Shown: positions 50,404 to 59,414 of the stretch, piece by piece
Numbering within the stretch: the stretch's first letter is position 1
Layout of the letters: every line of letters begins with the position of its first letter
Assembly: GCF_019504385.1 (NCBI RefSeq)
Contig: NZ_CP080590.1
Coordinates: 3,452,001 to 3,516,000, forward strand
DNA from: Devosia salina
GTDB taxonomy: Bacteria; Pseudomonadota; Alphaproteobacteria; Rhizobiales; Devosiaceae
Reading direction: 5' to 3'
Length of the DNA stretch: 64,000 bases
The notes under the pieces: generated by a model
What the model was told of the DNA's origin: nothing
The model's input: only the letters and a program-made list of their open reading frames with translations
Database searches by the model: none
Program-made: the position numbers and the translations under genes

Positions 50404-51708
50404 CTAAAGCACGATTCCGGCCTCCTTGAGCATCTGGTCGACCTCGATGCGCGCACCCTTGGCAGCAATGGACCGGTTCGCCGCAATGCCGGTCAGGATC
50501 GACCAGGCACCGGCCACCTGGTCCGACGCGCGCCCATATTTGTCCTCCGGCATGCCATTGGGGTCGAACAGATAGCCCAGCATGATCGGGTCGGCGCCGC
50601 CATGGCTGCCCTTGCCCGTCCACACATCGAGCTTTTTCGGCAATTCGCCTGCCAGGTGCAGTTCGGTGCTCATGGCCTCGACATCCTCGGCGCCGCAGCG
50701 CTCGCGATGCCCGCCGGCAAATACGCCATGCACCTCGATATGCTTGTGCGTCAGCTCACCCTTGGTGCCGTGGAACTTCACCTCCAGCCCTTCCCAGGGC
50801 GAATAGGCCACCAGCGTGTAGTTGAGCGAGGTGCCCGAGGCATATTGGGCCTGCACCTGCATGGTATCCTCGATGGTGATGTCGTCGGCGAACACGCATT
50901 TGTCGCGCCAGTAGCCGTCATCATTCTCAGCATCGAGATAGAGCTGCTTGAGCGGTTCGTCCGCCTCAAGGTCCATGCGGAAGGCGCATCTGTCCGCCAC
51001 CGGGCAGGTGTGGCAGCGCTCGCCATGGCCCTCAAGCCCCAGCTTGACCGCCATTTCCGGCGTGTAGAAATCCAACTTCCCGGTCGCCGACACCGTCTTG
51101 GGCGTCGAGCCGACCCACCAGTTCAGAAGGTCGAAATGGTGCGTCGACTTGTGCACCAGGAGCCCGCCGGACTTGTCCTTGTAGCGGTGCCAGCGGCGGA
51201 AATAATCCGCGCCATGCACCCGATCGAGATACCAGCGGAAATCGACCGCGGTGATCTCCCCGATCGTGCCGCTCATCAATATCTCTTTGAGCTGCGTGCG
51301 CGCCGGCGAATAGCGATAGTTGAAGGTGACGGTGACCTTCTTGCCGGTTTCGCGCTGCACATCGATGATGCGCTTCAGCCGCGCCAGGTCGATGGTCATC
51401 GGCTTTTCGGTCATCACGTTCTTGCCCGCCCGCAGCGCGCGCACGATATATTCGTCGTGCAGATAGTCGGGCACGGTGACGATCACCGTATCGGGCTTCT
51501 GCTCGTCGAGCATGGCATCGAAGTCTTCGGCCAGATAGGTCGCGACCCCATTGCCGCCCTTGGCCGGCACCTTGCCGGCCGACAGGGCCAGCCGGCTCTG
51601 ATTGACATCGCACAGCCCGACCAGTTCGGCGGTTTCGGCATGGGTCTGGGTCACCGCGTCGCGGAACATCTGGTGCCGGCCGCCAGTGCCGACGATTGCG
51701 TATTTCAT
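50404..51708 (-). CDS. Gfo/Idh/MocA family oxidoreductase with a Cys cluster
   Basis: A 434-residue NAD(P)-dependent sugar or polyol dehydrogenase. The Rossmann motif is MKYAIVGTGGRHQMFRD. The EKP motif (MTEKPMTIDL) places the catalytic Lys. The substrate domain follows, with HKSTHHFDLLNWW. An inserted segment has RCHTCPVADRCAF and a later DKC, four cysteines that may bind a metal or iron-sulfur centre. The substrate is unknown. Two palindromes upstream (51747-51780) probably bind the GntR regulator. Confidence 0.9.
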   Translation of the reverse strand: MKYAIVGTGGRHQMFRDAVTQTHAETAELVGLCDVNQSRLALSAGKVPAKGGNGVATYLAEDFDAMLDEQKPDTVIVTVPDYLHDEYIVRALRAGKNVMTEKPMTIDLARLKRIIDVQRETGKKVTVTFNYRYSPARTQLKEILMSGTIGEITAVDFRWYLDRVHGADYFRRWHRYKDKSGGLLVHKSTHHFDLLNWWVGSTPKTVSATGKLDFYTPEMAVKLGLEGHGERCHTCPVADRCAFRMDLEADEPLKQLYLDAENDDGYWRDKCVFADDITIEDTMQVQAQYASGTSLNYTLVAYSPWEGLEVKFHGTKGELTHKHIEVHGVFAGGHRERCGAEDVEAMSTELHLAGELPKKLDVWTGKGSHGGADPIMLGYLFDPNGMPEDKYGRASDQVAGAWSILTGIAANRSIAAKGARIEVDQMLKEAGIVL

Positions 51709-51746
51709 GATAGTCCGGGGTCTATGGTCTTGAGGATTGGGAGGCC

Positions 51747-51780
51747 TGAACCGGTCGGTTCAATCTTCCATACAAGATTG
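51747..51780 (-). promoter_or_regulatory. Two adjacent operator-like palindromes upstream of the Gfo/Idh gene
   Basis: TGAACCG-GT-CGGTTCA is a perfect 7 bp palindrome at 51747-51762. CAATCTT and AAGATTG are 7 bp arms six bases apart at 51761-51780, sharing its last two bases. The second, read on the other strand (CTTGTATGGAAG), resembles the TTGTATACAA-like sites of FCD GntR proteins. They lie 39-72 bp before the start codon. Confidence 0.6.
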
Positions 51781-51887
51781 ACCAAAGCGGCCGCGCTGTC
51801 AATCGGCGAGCAGCATGACCACATGCCCCGGCGCGCGCTGAACGCACCAGGTCGCCCCCGCCAATACCTGCGGGACAGGCCCTCGGA

Positions 51888-52409
51888 TCAGCGGCTGAAC
51901 GGCACCGAAGCGGTCAGGATCTCGCCCGAATTGTTGAACTCGACCTCGAAATCGACAGTGATACTGTCATTGATGAGAAGGATACGGGCGCCGATCCGCA
52001 CATCGCTGCCGGCCCTGTCCTTTTGCTGCTCACGCAGGTCGAAGCTGATGCTGCTGTTCGACTGCCGTCCTATGGCAAGGCCCGTATAGCCGGCATTGGA
52101 ACTCATCACCGCCTCATAGCGGCGGGCATCGTCATTATAGGCAATCGTACCGCTGATCGAGAGCGTGGCGTTTACCAGCGTGCACCGCCCCGTATAGTTG
52201 ATCTTGAGCTGGTTGCCCTGTGACACGCCGAGACGGCAGCGGAACGGCTCGGGCTTGTCGCCCCCCACCAGGGCGCCTTCGCCGCGCCAGTTTCCGATAT
52301 AGGATGAGAGCAGTGCAAGCTCCCCGTTCGACGCCTGCACATGTGCCGGTCCGACGACCGGTGCCAGAAAGGTCAATGCTACCAATGCGGCCCGCAGCCA
52401 GTTCGTCAC
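51888..52409 (-). CDS. Unknown secreted protein
   Basis: A 173-residue exported protein. The signal peptide covers residues 1-26 (LRAALVALTFLAPVVGPAHV, then QA). The mature part is beta-rich, with SSYIGNWRGEGALVGGD near the start and two Cys (FRCRL, GRCTL) that may pair; no family is recognised. GTG at 52409 is chosen because GAGGGGG lies six bases upstream; an ATG at 52430 would add seven residues. It is divergent from the ABC exporter genes. Confidence 0.72.
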   Translation of the reverse strand: MTNWLRAALVALTFLAPVVGPAHVQASNGELALLSSYIGNWRGEGALVGGDKPEPFRCRLGVSQGNQLKINYTGRCTLVNATLSISGTIAYNDDARRYEAVMSSNAGYTGLAIGRQSNSSISFDLREQQKDRAGSDVRIGARILLINDSITVDFEVEFNNSGEILTASVPFSR

Positions 52410-52583
52410 GTTTACCCCCTCAATGCGCATTCGCTAACATGTCTGCCAGCACTCTAGCGCCAGCACCAGTAAATATATCCTGCGATTGACGGCATTGTTA
52501 CGAATCAACAAACCACTATGGGGTGAAAACCGCAGTGTGGCGCATGCGCGACCACGCTGGGGCAAGGAGGGGGAAAGCCGGTC

Positions 52584-53315
52584 ATGACTTCTGGACCGAT
52601 CATCGACGCACGCGACGTGGACTACAGCCTGGAGATTGCCGGGCGTCCGCTCAATATCCTGCGCAAGGTTTCCCTCACCGTTGCACCGGCCGAGGTCATC
52701 GCCATTGTCGGGCCCTCGGGCAGCGGCAAGACCTCGCTGCTGATGCTGCTGGCCGGGCTCGAAAAGGCCACCGGCGGCACGGTCACGGTCAATGGCGCCG
52801 AACTGGGCGGCATGAACGAGGATGCCCTGGCCCGGTTCCGCCGCCACACGCTGGGCATCGTCTTCCAGAGCTTTCACCTCATCCCCTCGCTGACCGCGCT
52901 CGACAATGTCGGTCTGGCGCTCGAAATCGCCGAGCCCGACCTGTCCATGGCCCAGATTCGCGACAAGGCCGCGGCCGCGCTGGCCGCGGTGGGCCTGGGT
53001 GACCGGCTCGACCATCGCCCCACCGCTCTTTCGGGCGGCGAACAGCAGCGCGTGGGCCTCGCCCGCGCCACGGTCGCCAACCTGCCCCTGCTGCTGGCCG
53101 ACGAGCCGACCGGCAATCTCGACCAGAAGACCGGCGCCATCGTGGTCGAGCTGATGTTCGACCTGGCGCGCCGCAACAATACCGCCGTCGTGCTGATCAC
53201 CCATGATCCGGCCCTTGCCGCCCGTGCCGACCGCGTCTTCACCATGACCCAGGGCCAGCTGACCGAAACCACGGCTCCCCGGGCCCGGCCGGCCAAAGCC
53301 AAGGCGGTGAAGTGA
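52584..53315 (+). CDS. ABC transporter ATP-binding protein (LolD/MacB/YbbA type)
   Basis: A 243-residue ATPase. Walker A is GPSGSGKTSLLMLLAG, the Q-loop FQSFHLIPSLTAL, the signature LSGGEQQRVGLARATV and Walker B LLLADEPTGNLDQKTG. The size and the DEPTGNLD motif fit mechanotransmission-type exporters. It forms one unit with the FtsX-family permease whose ATG overlaps its stop (TGATG). The cargo is unknown; YbbA-YbbP-like pairs are the closest arrangement. Confidence 0.92.
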   Translation: MTSGPIIDARDVDYSLEIAGRPLNILRKVSLTVAPAEVIAIVGPSGSGKTSLLMLLAGLEKATGGTVTVNGAELGGMNEDALARFRRHTLGIVFQSFHLIPSLTALDNVGLALEIAEPDLSMAQIRDKAAAALAAVGLGDRLDHRPTALSGGEQQRVGLARATVANLPLLLADEPTGNLDQKTGAIVVELMFDLARRNNTAVVLITHDPALAARADRVFTMTQGQLTETTAPRARPAKAKAVK

Positions 53316-55861
53316 TGCGCGCCGCCTGGCCGGCCATCCGCACGGGCCTGCTCGACATGCGGGGCGACCTGCGGCGCTTCCTGCTGCTGGTGGTGTGCCT
53401 GGCCGTGGGCACCGCTCTCATCGCCGGCGTCAATTCGGTCGGCACCAGCATTACCCAGGCCATCGAAGTGGGCGCCGCCGAGATCATGGGTGGCGATATC
53501 GAGCTCTCCCGCGCCGACCGCCTCGCCAATGCCGAGGAACTGGCCGCCATGCAGGCGCTGGGCCAGGTCGTCTCGGTCATCGATACCAATCTGCGCGCCG
53601 AGACCTTCACCGACGAGGCCTTTGCCGATGTCAGCGCCGTCGGCGACGGCTATCCGCTGCTCGGCGCCGTGCGCAGCCCGCAACTGCCCCCGGGGACCGA
53701 TGTCTTCGCTTTCCTGGCCGAAGAGGACGGCATGCCGGGAGCCCTTGTCGATGGCATCATGCTCGACCAGCTCGGCATTGGCATTGGCGATCAGTTCGCC
53801 TTGGGCGGCACCGAATTTTCCGTGCGCGGCACCCTGCTGCAATTGCCCGACGCGCCGGTGCGCGGCTTCCGCCTCGGCCTGCCCACCCTGATCAGCACCG
53901 ATGGCTTTGGCGTGGTCAGCGACCGCACCTCGCCCCTGCCGGGCCTGGGCACCTGGTACCGCTACAAGATCCTGCTCACCGACCGCAATATCGAGGCCGG
54001 ACTGGTCAGCGCCACCGAGCGCTTCGGCGATAGCGGCTGGACCGTGCGCTCCGCCCGCGACGGGCTGGGGCAGATGGTGCGCTATTATGACCTCTTCATG
54101 CGTTTCCTCGTCATTGTCGGCCTTGGCTCGCTGCTGATCGGCGGCGTCAGCGTCTGGACCGGCATGCGCGCCTATATCGCCGAACGCTCCGGCGTCATCG
54201 CGGTGCTGCGCTCCATTGGCGCCACGCGCAGCCGCGTCTTCATCCATTTCCTCGCCCAGGTCTCGGCGCTGGCCATTGTCGGTGTCGGCATCGGCCTGGT
54301 GGCCGGGGCCAGCGTCGCCTGGTTCATCCTGCCCTCGATCGGCGCGGCTGTCGGTATCCCGCTCGCCCCCGCCATTCACCTGCAGCCGCTGCTGGTGGCC
54401 GCGGGAACCGGCCTCGTCACCGCCTTCGCCTTTGCCTATCTGCCGCTGCAGCAGGCGCAGGCGATCCGCCCGGTGCTGCTGTTCCGCTCCAAAGGGCTCG
54501 ATGCGCCGCCGGTCGAATGGGGCGCGCTGCTGCTGTCCCCGCAGGTACTGCCGCTGCTGCTGGCTATCCTGGCCTTCTTCCTGCTCGCCTGGCTGATGAC
54601 CGGCGATCCCGCGCTCGTCGCCGCCTTTGGCCTCGCCAGCGCGCTGGGTGCCATTGTCTTCCAGCTCTTCATCCGGCTGGTCCAGGCCGGGCTGGGCCAC
54701 CTGCCCGATCGCGGGCCACGCATCTGGCGCCATGCTTTGCGCAATATCGCCGCCGCCGGGCAGAATGCCGCCACCGTGGCCGTTTCGGCCGGCATGGCGC
54801 TGGCCATGCTGATCGTGGTGCTGGTCATGCAGGCCAATCTGCAGCAGGAATTCCTGGGCGCCTCCGCCTTCGATGCGCCGACCCTGGTCGGCTCAGACCT
54901 CTTCCCCGACGAGGTCGAACAGCTCGAGACCCTTGCCGCTGCCGGCAATGGTATGAGCCGCTTCGTCTCCACCCCGATGCTGCGCGGCAGCCTCACATCC
55001 GTCAGGGACATCCCGGCCGCCGACCTCGTCACCCGCGGCCCGGAAGCCACCTTCCTGCTCGCCGGCGAAGTACCGCTGACCTTCCGCACCCATCTGCCGT
55101 CCTCCTCGCGCGTCACCGATGGGCAATGGTGGCCCGCCGATTATACCGGACCGGCGCAGGTCAGCCTGCACCAGAGCCTGCGCAACGGCCTCGGGGTCGA
55201 GCTGGGCGACACGCTCACCTTCTCCATCTTCGGCGAGCCGGTCACCGCCACCATCACCAGCTTCCGCGACTATTCCTGGCAAGGCGGCATCGATTTTCTC
55301 GTCACCTTCTCCCCCGGCGTGCTCGACAATTATCCCACCACCCTCTTCGCCGCCGTCACCGCGGCCCCCGGCGCCGAGGATGCCGTCGCCCGTCTCCTCG
55401 CCACCGAACTGCCCGATATCCGCTTCATCGCCGTGGGCGACACCCTCAAGCAGGTCACCGACGCCCTGGGCCAGCTCTCCTTCGCCGCGACCCTGGTCGG
55501 CGGCCTGGCGGTGGGCAATGGTCTCCTGGTGCTGATCGGGAGCCTTGCCACCGGGCGCCGCCAGCGCGAGGCCGATGCCGTCATCACCAAGGTACTCGGC
55601 GCCACCCGCCTCGAACTGGTTGCCACCGCCGCGCTGCAATATCTGCTGCTGGCGCTGCTGGCCGCCATGCCCGCCTTGGTGGTCGGCGTCGGGCTGGGCC
55701 GGGTGGTAAGCGGGCTGATGCTGGCGGTGCAGTTTACTATCAAGCTCGACATCATCCTGGTGGTGCTGCTCGTCGCCATTGCCATCACCGCCCTTCTGGG
55801 GGCCATGACCATCTGGCGCGCCGTCTCCACCCGGCCGGCCCTGTTGCTGCGCGATCTCTAA
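53315..55861 (+). CDS. FtsX-family ABC transporter permease (YbbP-like)
   Basis: An 848-residue permease with about ten transmembrane helices. It opens with an N-terminal helix (FLLLVVCLAVGTALIAG) and a large periplasmic domain. FtsX repeat one is at about residues 265-400, with the coupling segment YIAERSGVIAVLRSIGATRS. A middle helix pair and a second periplasmic domain follow. FtsX repeat two is at about 720-845 (EADAVITKVLGATRLELVAT). This YbbP-type two-repeat layout is single-chain. Such pumps move lipids or lipoproteins across the envelope rather than small molecules. A palindromic repeat follows. Confidence 0.9.
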   Translation: MRAAWPAIRTGLLDMRGDLRRFLLLVVCLAVGTALIAGVNSVGTSITQAIEVGAAEIMGGDIELSRADRLANAEELAAMQALGQVVSVIDTNLRAETFTDEAFADVSAVGDGYPLLGAVRSPQLPPGTDVFAFLAEEDGMPGALVDGIMLDQLGIGIGDQFALGGTEFSVRGTLLQLPDAPVRGFRLGLPTLISTDGFGVVSDRTSPLPGLGTWYRYKILLTDRNIEAGLVSATERFGDSGWTVRSARDGLGQMVRYYDLFMRFLVIVGLGSLLIGGVSVWTGMRAYIAERSGVIAVLRSIGATRSRVFIHFLAQVSALAIVGVGIGLVAGASVAWFILPSIGAAVGIPLAPAIHLQPLLVAAGTGLVTAFAFAYLPLQQAQAIRPVLLFRSKGLDAPPVEWGALLLSPQVLPLLLAILAFFLLAWLMTGDPALVAAFGLASALGAIVFQLFIRLVQAGLGHLPDRGPRIWRHALRNIAAAGQNAATVAVSAGMALAMLIVVLVMQANLQQEFLGASAFDAPTLVGSDLFPDEVEQLETLAAAGNGMSRFVSTPMLRGSLTSVRDIPAADLVTRGPEATFLLAGEVPLTFRTHLPSSSRVTDGQWWPADYTGPAQVSLHQSLRNGLGVELGDTLTFSIFGEPVTATITSFRDYSWQGGIDFLVTFSPGVLDNYPTTLFAAVTAAPGAEDAVARLLATELPDIRFIAVGDTLKQVTDALGQLSFAATLVGGLAVGNGLLVLIGSLATGRRQREADAVITKVLGATRLELVATAALQYLLLALLAAMPALVVGVGLGRVVSGLMLAVQFTIKLDIILVVLLVAIAITALLGAMTIWRAVSTRPALLLRDL

Positions 55862-55868
55862 GAAGTAC

Positions 55869-55973
55869 ACCCCCACCCTTGATCCCTCCCCACAAGGGGG
55901 AGGGAGACGATGACCACGAGCGGCGCGGTCCTTTGCATCCCTCCCCTTGATGGGGAGGGATTGAGGGTGGGGT
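55869..55973. repeat. Dispersed palindromic repeat, copy C (BIME-like)
   Basis: A 105 bp element between the convergent permease and LysR genes. It has the same two half-units as copy A: CCCTCCCC/AGGGGGAGGG and CCCTCCCC/GGGGAGGG hairpins with outer ACCCCCACCC and GGGTGGGGT arms, and a centre beginning GACGATGACCACGAG. That centre is most like copy D. Confidence 0.85.
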
Positions 55974-56008
55974 GACGTGGCAAACGCCGACGCAGCGTCA
56001 AGAGATGT

Positions 56009-56896
56009 TCACGAAAAGAACTCCACCAGCATGTCGAACACCAGCCGGATGCGCCGGCTGGTATGCAGTTCCCGATGCGTCACCATCCAGACCGGCACTG
56101 GGATCGGCGGGATCGACGGCACCGCCACCGTCACCTCCGGCGTCAGCCGGGCGACGGCCTCCACCATGGCTCCGAGGCACATGCCCCTGCGCACCCATTC
56201 CCAGCCGGTCATGCCACTCTGGGTGGCAAAGGGAAAATTCTCCGGCCCCAGCTTCACCCCGCGCCGCGCCATCTCGGCAATGAAATCGTCATTGCCCTGC
56301 AGCGGACCGACAAATTTCCCCCGCGCCAGTTCGTCCCCGGTCTGCGGCCGCCCCAGCCTGTCCAACAGCGCCGGCGTCCCATAGACGAAGGCCGCCGTGT
56401 CCTTGCAGCGCCGGGCGATCAGCCCGTCCTGGTCGGGCCGCACATGCCGGATGGCGATATCGGCCTCCCGTCGCAACAGGTCGCTGATCGACCCGGTGGC
56501 CAGCACCTCGATGCGGATGGCCGGCGCCACGGCCTGGATCTTCTCGAGCACCGGCGGCAGCACATGGCCGGCATAGATATCGGCCGCGGTGATCCGCACC
56601 ACGCCCTCGATCGATTGCGACTGCGCCGCCGCCGACAGTGTCACCCGTTCGGCCGCCGCCCCCATCTCGCGCAGCGCCGTCATCAGCTGCTGCCCCGCCT
56701 CGGTCAGCACCAGGCTTCGCCCCACCCGCTCGAAGATCACCAGCCCCAGGCTCTCCTCCAGCGCCGCCACCTGCCGCCCCAGCGTTGGCTGGGTCAGGCC
56801 CAGCCGCTTGGCCGCTGCCGAGAGCGAGCCAGTCTCCACCGTCGCCAACAGGGCGCGCATCTGGTTCCAGTCCGGCATATTGGGCTGATCATTCAT
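56009..56896 (-). CDS. LysR-family transcriptional regulator
   Basis: A 295-residue LysR regulator. The helix-turn-helix is at about residues 10-65 (TGSLSAAAKRLGLTQPTLGR). The effector domain includes ADIAIRHVRPDQDGLIARRC and ends VTHRELHTSRRIRLVFDML. It is closely similar in motif pattern to the frameshifted LysR at 3651-4545. It is divergent from the methyltransferase gene 96 bp away, its likely target. Confidence 0.92.
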   Translation of the reverse strand: MNDQPNMPDWNQMRALLATVETGSLSAAAKRLGLTQPTLGRQVAALEESLGLVIFERVGRSLVLTEAGQQLMTALREMGAAAERVTLSAAAQSQSIEGVVRITAADIYAGHVLPPVLEKIQAVAPAIRIEVLATGSISDLLRREADIAIRHVRPDQDGLIARRCKDTAAFVYGTPALLDRLGRPQTGDELARGKFVGPLQGNDDFIAEMARRGVKLGPENFPFATQSGMTGWEWVRRGMCLGAMVEAVARLTPEVTVAVPSIPPIPVPVWMVTHRELHTSRRIRLVFDMLVEFFS

Positions 56897-56992
56897 ACGC
56901 TGATGTATAGGTCTTCTGCCTATTTCTGCAATTTTGTTTTTGTCGCCCAGCCGCTAGTCTTGGCCCTGGAATGAAGGATGCAGGAGCACGCC

Positions 56993-57616
56993 ATGGCAGA
57001 ACTCAGCGCATTCTGGGACAGGATGGCCGAGAAATACGCCGCCCAGCCCATTGCCGATGAACAGGCCTATCGCACCAAGCTGGCGCGCACCCAGGCCCTG
57101 CTCACCCCGGACATGGACCTCTTCGAATTCGGCTGCGGCACCGGCGGCACCGCCATTCAGCACGCGCCCCATGTCCGCCATGTCCGCGCCGTGGATTTTT
57201 CCGCCCGCATGCTCGACAAGGCCCGCGCCCGCGCCAGTGAGGCGGGCATCGACAATGTCACCTTCGAACAGGGCGACATCACCGGCATGACCATCGCGCC
57301 GGCCAGCTATGACATGGTGCTCGGCATGTCCATCCTGCACCTGCTCGAAGACCGCGACGCCGTCATCGCCCGGGTCTTCGAGATCCTCAAGCCCGGCGGC
57401 TATTTCGTCTCCAGCACGGCCTGCATCGGCGACAGCATGCGCTGGCTCGGTGCCATCGCGCCCCTGGGCCGCAGGTTTGGCCTCCTGCCCATGCTCAATG
57501 TCATGACCCACGGGCAATTACGCGACGCCATCACCGGCGCCGGCTTCACCATCGAGCATGATTGGCATCCCAAGCCGAAGGCCGCCGTCTTCCTCATCGC
57601 CCGCAAGCCCGGCTGA
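56993..57616 (+). CDS. SAM-dependent methyltransferase (class I)
   Basis: A 207-residue Rossmann-fold methyltransferase. Motif I is LFEFGCGTGGTAIQ, motif II VDFSARMLDKAR, then VTFEQGDITG and SYDMVLGMSILHLL, then EILKPGGYFVSS. The acceptor is unknown. The ATG at 56993 with AGGAG upstream is preferred to one five codons earlier. It is divergent from a LysR gene. Confidence 0.9.
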   Translation: MAELSAFWDRMAEKYAAQPIADEQAYRTKLARTQALLTPDMDLFEFGCGTGGTAIQHAPHVRHVRAVDFSARMLDKARARASEAGIDNVTFEQGDITGMTIAPASYDMVLGMSILHLLEDRDAVIARVFEILKPGGYFVSSTACIGDSMRWLGAIAPLGRRFGLLPMLNVMTHGQLRDAITGAGFTIEHDWHPKPKAAVFLIARKPG

Positions 57617-57745
57617 TCACTTGTGGAACCGCCCTTTCCCTGATTGGGCGAATCGGGAACGCTCTGTGCTAATGGTCATGCAAATGCCAAGTAGCCGTGC
57701 GTCCGCCTTCCCGCTGGAAATGTGACGCATCCAGCCGGAGAGATG

Positions 57746-59269
57746 ATGCAGGTCGCCATCGACATGGGAGAAAGCCGCGCTGCCGGCCCCGCCCATATGG
57801 ACCTCGAGGAATTGCTCGCCACGCGCCTTCTGGTGCAGGGCAATTCCGGGTCGGGCAAGTCCCATTTGCTGCGCCGCCTGCTTGAGCAGTCCGCCCAATG
57901 GGTGCAGCAATGCGTCATCGACCCGGAGGGCGATTTCGTCACCCTGGCCGACCGCTTCGGCCATCTGGTCGTTGACGCCACCCGCACCGAGAACGAGTTG
58001 ACCCGCATCGCCGCCCGCGTGCGCCAGCACCGCGTCTCGGTGGTGCTCAATCTCGAAGGGCTCGATGTCGAGCAGCAGATGCGCGCCGCTGCCGCCTTTC
58101 TCGGCGGCATGTTCGATGCCGATCGCGACTTCTGGTATCCCGTGCTGGTCGTGGTCGACGAAGCCCAGCTCTTCGCCCCCGCCGCCGCCGGCGAGGTCTC
58201 GGACGAGGCGCGAAAACTCTCGCTCGGCGCCATGACCAATCTCATGTGCCGTGGCCGCAAGCGCGGCCTGGCTGGCGTCATCGCCACCCAGCGTCTCGCC
58301 AAGCTGGCCAAGAATGTCGCCGCGGAAGCCTCCAACTTCCTCATGGGCCGCACCTTTCTCGATATCGACATGGCCCGCGCCGCCGACCTCTTGGGCATGG
58401 ATCGCCGCCAGGCCGAGCAGTTCCGCGACCTGGCCCGCGGCCATTTCGTCGCCCTCGGCCCGGCCATTTCGCGTCGCCCGCTGCCCATCACCATCGGCCC
58501 GGTCGAAACCTCGGCCCGCTCCACCAGCCCCAAGCTGACGCCTCTACCCGAGGCGCCTGCCGATGCGGCCGATCTCATCTTCACCCAGGACCCCGAGGAA
58601 CTGGCCCGCCCGGTGGTGCGCCGCCCGGCTCCGCCGCCGCCCCCCTCGACCAACGAGCTTTTGGCCCAGGTGGCCGAGGCCCGCGCCAGGGCGCGCGCCG
58701 AAGCCCCGGACGAGCCGGTCTCGCTCTTCCCCGAAATCGACGAGGCGGAACGCACGGCGATGATCGAAGCGGTCATGGCCGAACTGATGAGCGATCCCGA
58801 TGCCGGCTTCCGCACCACCGCCGTGCTCTATCAGGATTTCCTGGTGCGCTGCCGCATCCGCCGCGTTCCGGGCGAACCACCGGCCCTGCCGGCCTTCAAG
58901 CGCCTGCTTGCTGTCGCCCGCGTCGCTCCGGACGAGCAGGTTGCCGCCTCCGATGGCTGGCAGCAGGCATTGAGCCTGTCCGAAACCCTCACCGACGACG
59001 TTCAGGGCGTCTTCCTCGTCATCGCCCAGGCCGCGCTCACCGGCGCCCCCTGCCCGTCCGACGCGACCCTGGCGCGCCTCTACGGCACCCACTCTTCGAG
59101 CCGCGCCCGGCGCCTGCTCACCTGGTTCGAGGAACGCGGCCTCATCGTTCTTCGCACCGACTTCCGCGGCGCGCGCATCGCCGCCTTCCCCGATCTCGGC
59201 GTCGAAACTGCCCCCGGCGACCCCAACGGCCCCGATGCGCTCAGCGAAGAGCGCGGCGCCGCGGAGTAG
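57746..59269 (+). CDS. HerA-like ATPase (DUF87 domain)
   Basis: A protein of about 507 residues. Walker A is GNSGSGKSHLLRRL (near residue 35), Walker B VLVVVDEAQLF, and the sensor/arginine segment RGRKRGLAGVIATQRLAKLA. This places it among HerA/DUF87 FtsK-like ATPases that translocate DNA or extrude from hexamers. The C-terminal half is a Pro-rich linker (about 285-300) followed by a helical domain. GTG at 57722 and ATG at 57743 are alternative starts. No nuclease partner gene is adjacent, so I do not claim a defence role. Confidence 0.85.
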   Translation: MQVAIDMGESRAAGPAHMDLEELLATRLLVQGNSGSGKSHLLRRLLEQSAQWVQQCVIDPEGDFVTLADRFGHLVVDATRTENELTRIAARVRQHRVSVVLNLEGLDVEQQMRAAAAFLGGMFDADRDFWYPVLVVVDEAQLFAPAAAGEVSDEARKLSLGAMTNLMCRGRKRGLAGVIATQRLAKLAKNVAAEASNFLMGRTFLDIDMARAADLLGMDRRQAEQFRDLARGHFVALGPAISRRPLPITIGPVETSARSTSPKLTPLPEAPADAADLIFTQDPEELARPVVRRPAPPPPPSTNELLAQVAEARARARAEAPDEPVSLFPEIDEAERTAMIEAVMAELMSDPDAGFRTTAVLYQDFLVRCRIRRVPGEPPALPAFKRLLAVARVAPDEQVAASDGWQQALSLSETLTDDVQGVFLVIAQAALTGAPCPSDATLARLYGTHSSSRARRLLTWFEERGLIVLRTDFRGARIAAFPDLGVETAPGDPNGPDALSEERGAAE

Positions 59270-59280
59270 GCGGCAAAACC

Positions 59281-59385
59281 ACCCCCACCCTTGGTCCCTC
59301 CCCACAAGCGGGAGGGAGACGATGAACACAGTCAGCTCGGTCTTGCCCCTCCCTCCCCTTGATGGGGAGGGAATGAGGGTGGGGT
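59281..59385. repeat. Dispersed palindromic repeat, copy D (BIME-like)
   Basis: A 105 bp element between the convergent HerA-like and epimerase genes. The outer arms are ACCCCCACCC and GGGTGGGGT; the internal hairpins are CCCTCCCC/GGGAGGG and CCCTCCCC/GGGGAGGG. The centre starts GACGATGAACACAG and has GCTCGGTC, matching copy C best. Confidence 0.85.
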
Positions 59386-59414
59386 GACGCGGTCACCTTG
59401 GCCAGGGCCTCGGC

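Noticed and set aside
57746..59269. HerA-type phage-defence system
   Set aside because: Only the ATPase is seen; the flanking genes are a methyltransferase and an aldose epimerase, with no nuclease or Sir2 partner.
13289..59385. CRISPR array suggested by repeated C/G-rich blocks
   Set aside because: Copies are kilobases apart, each with internal inverted halves; no regular spacers or cas genes.
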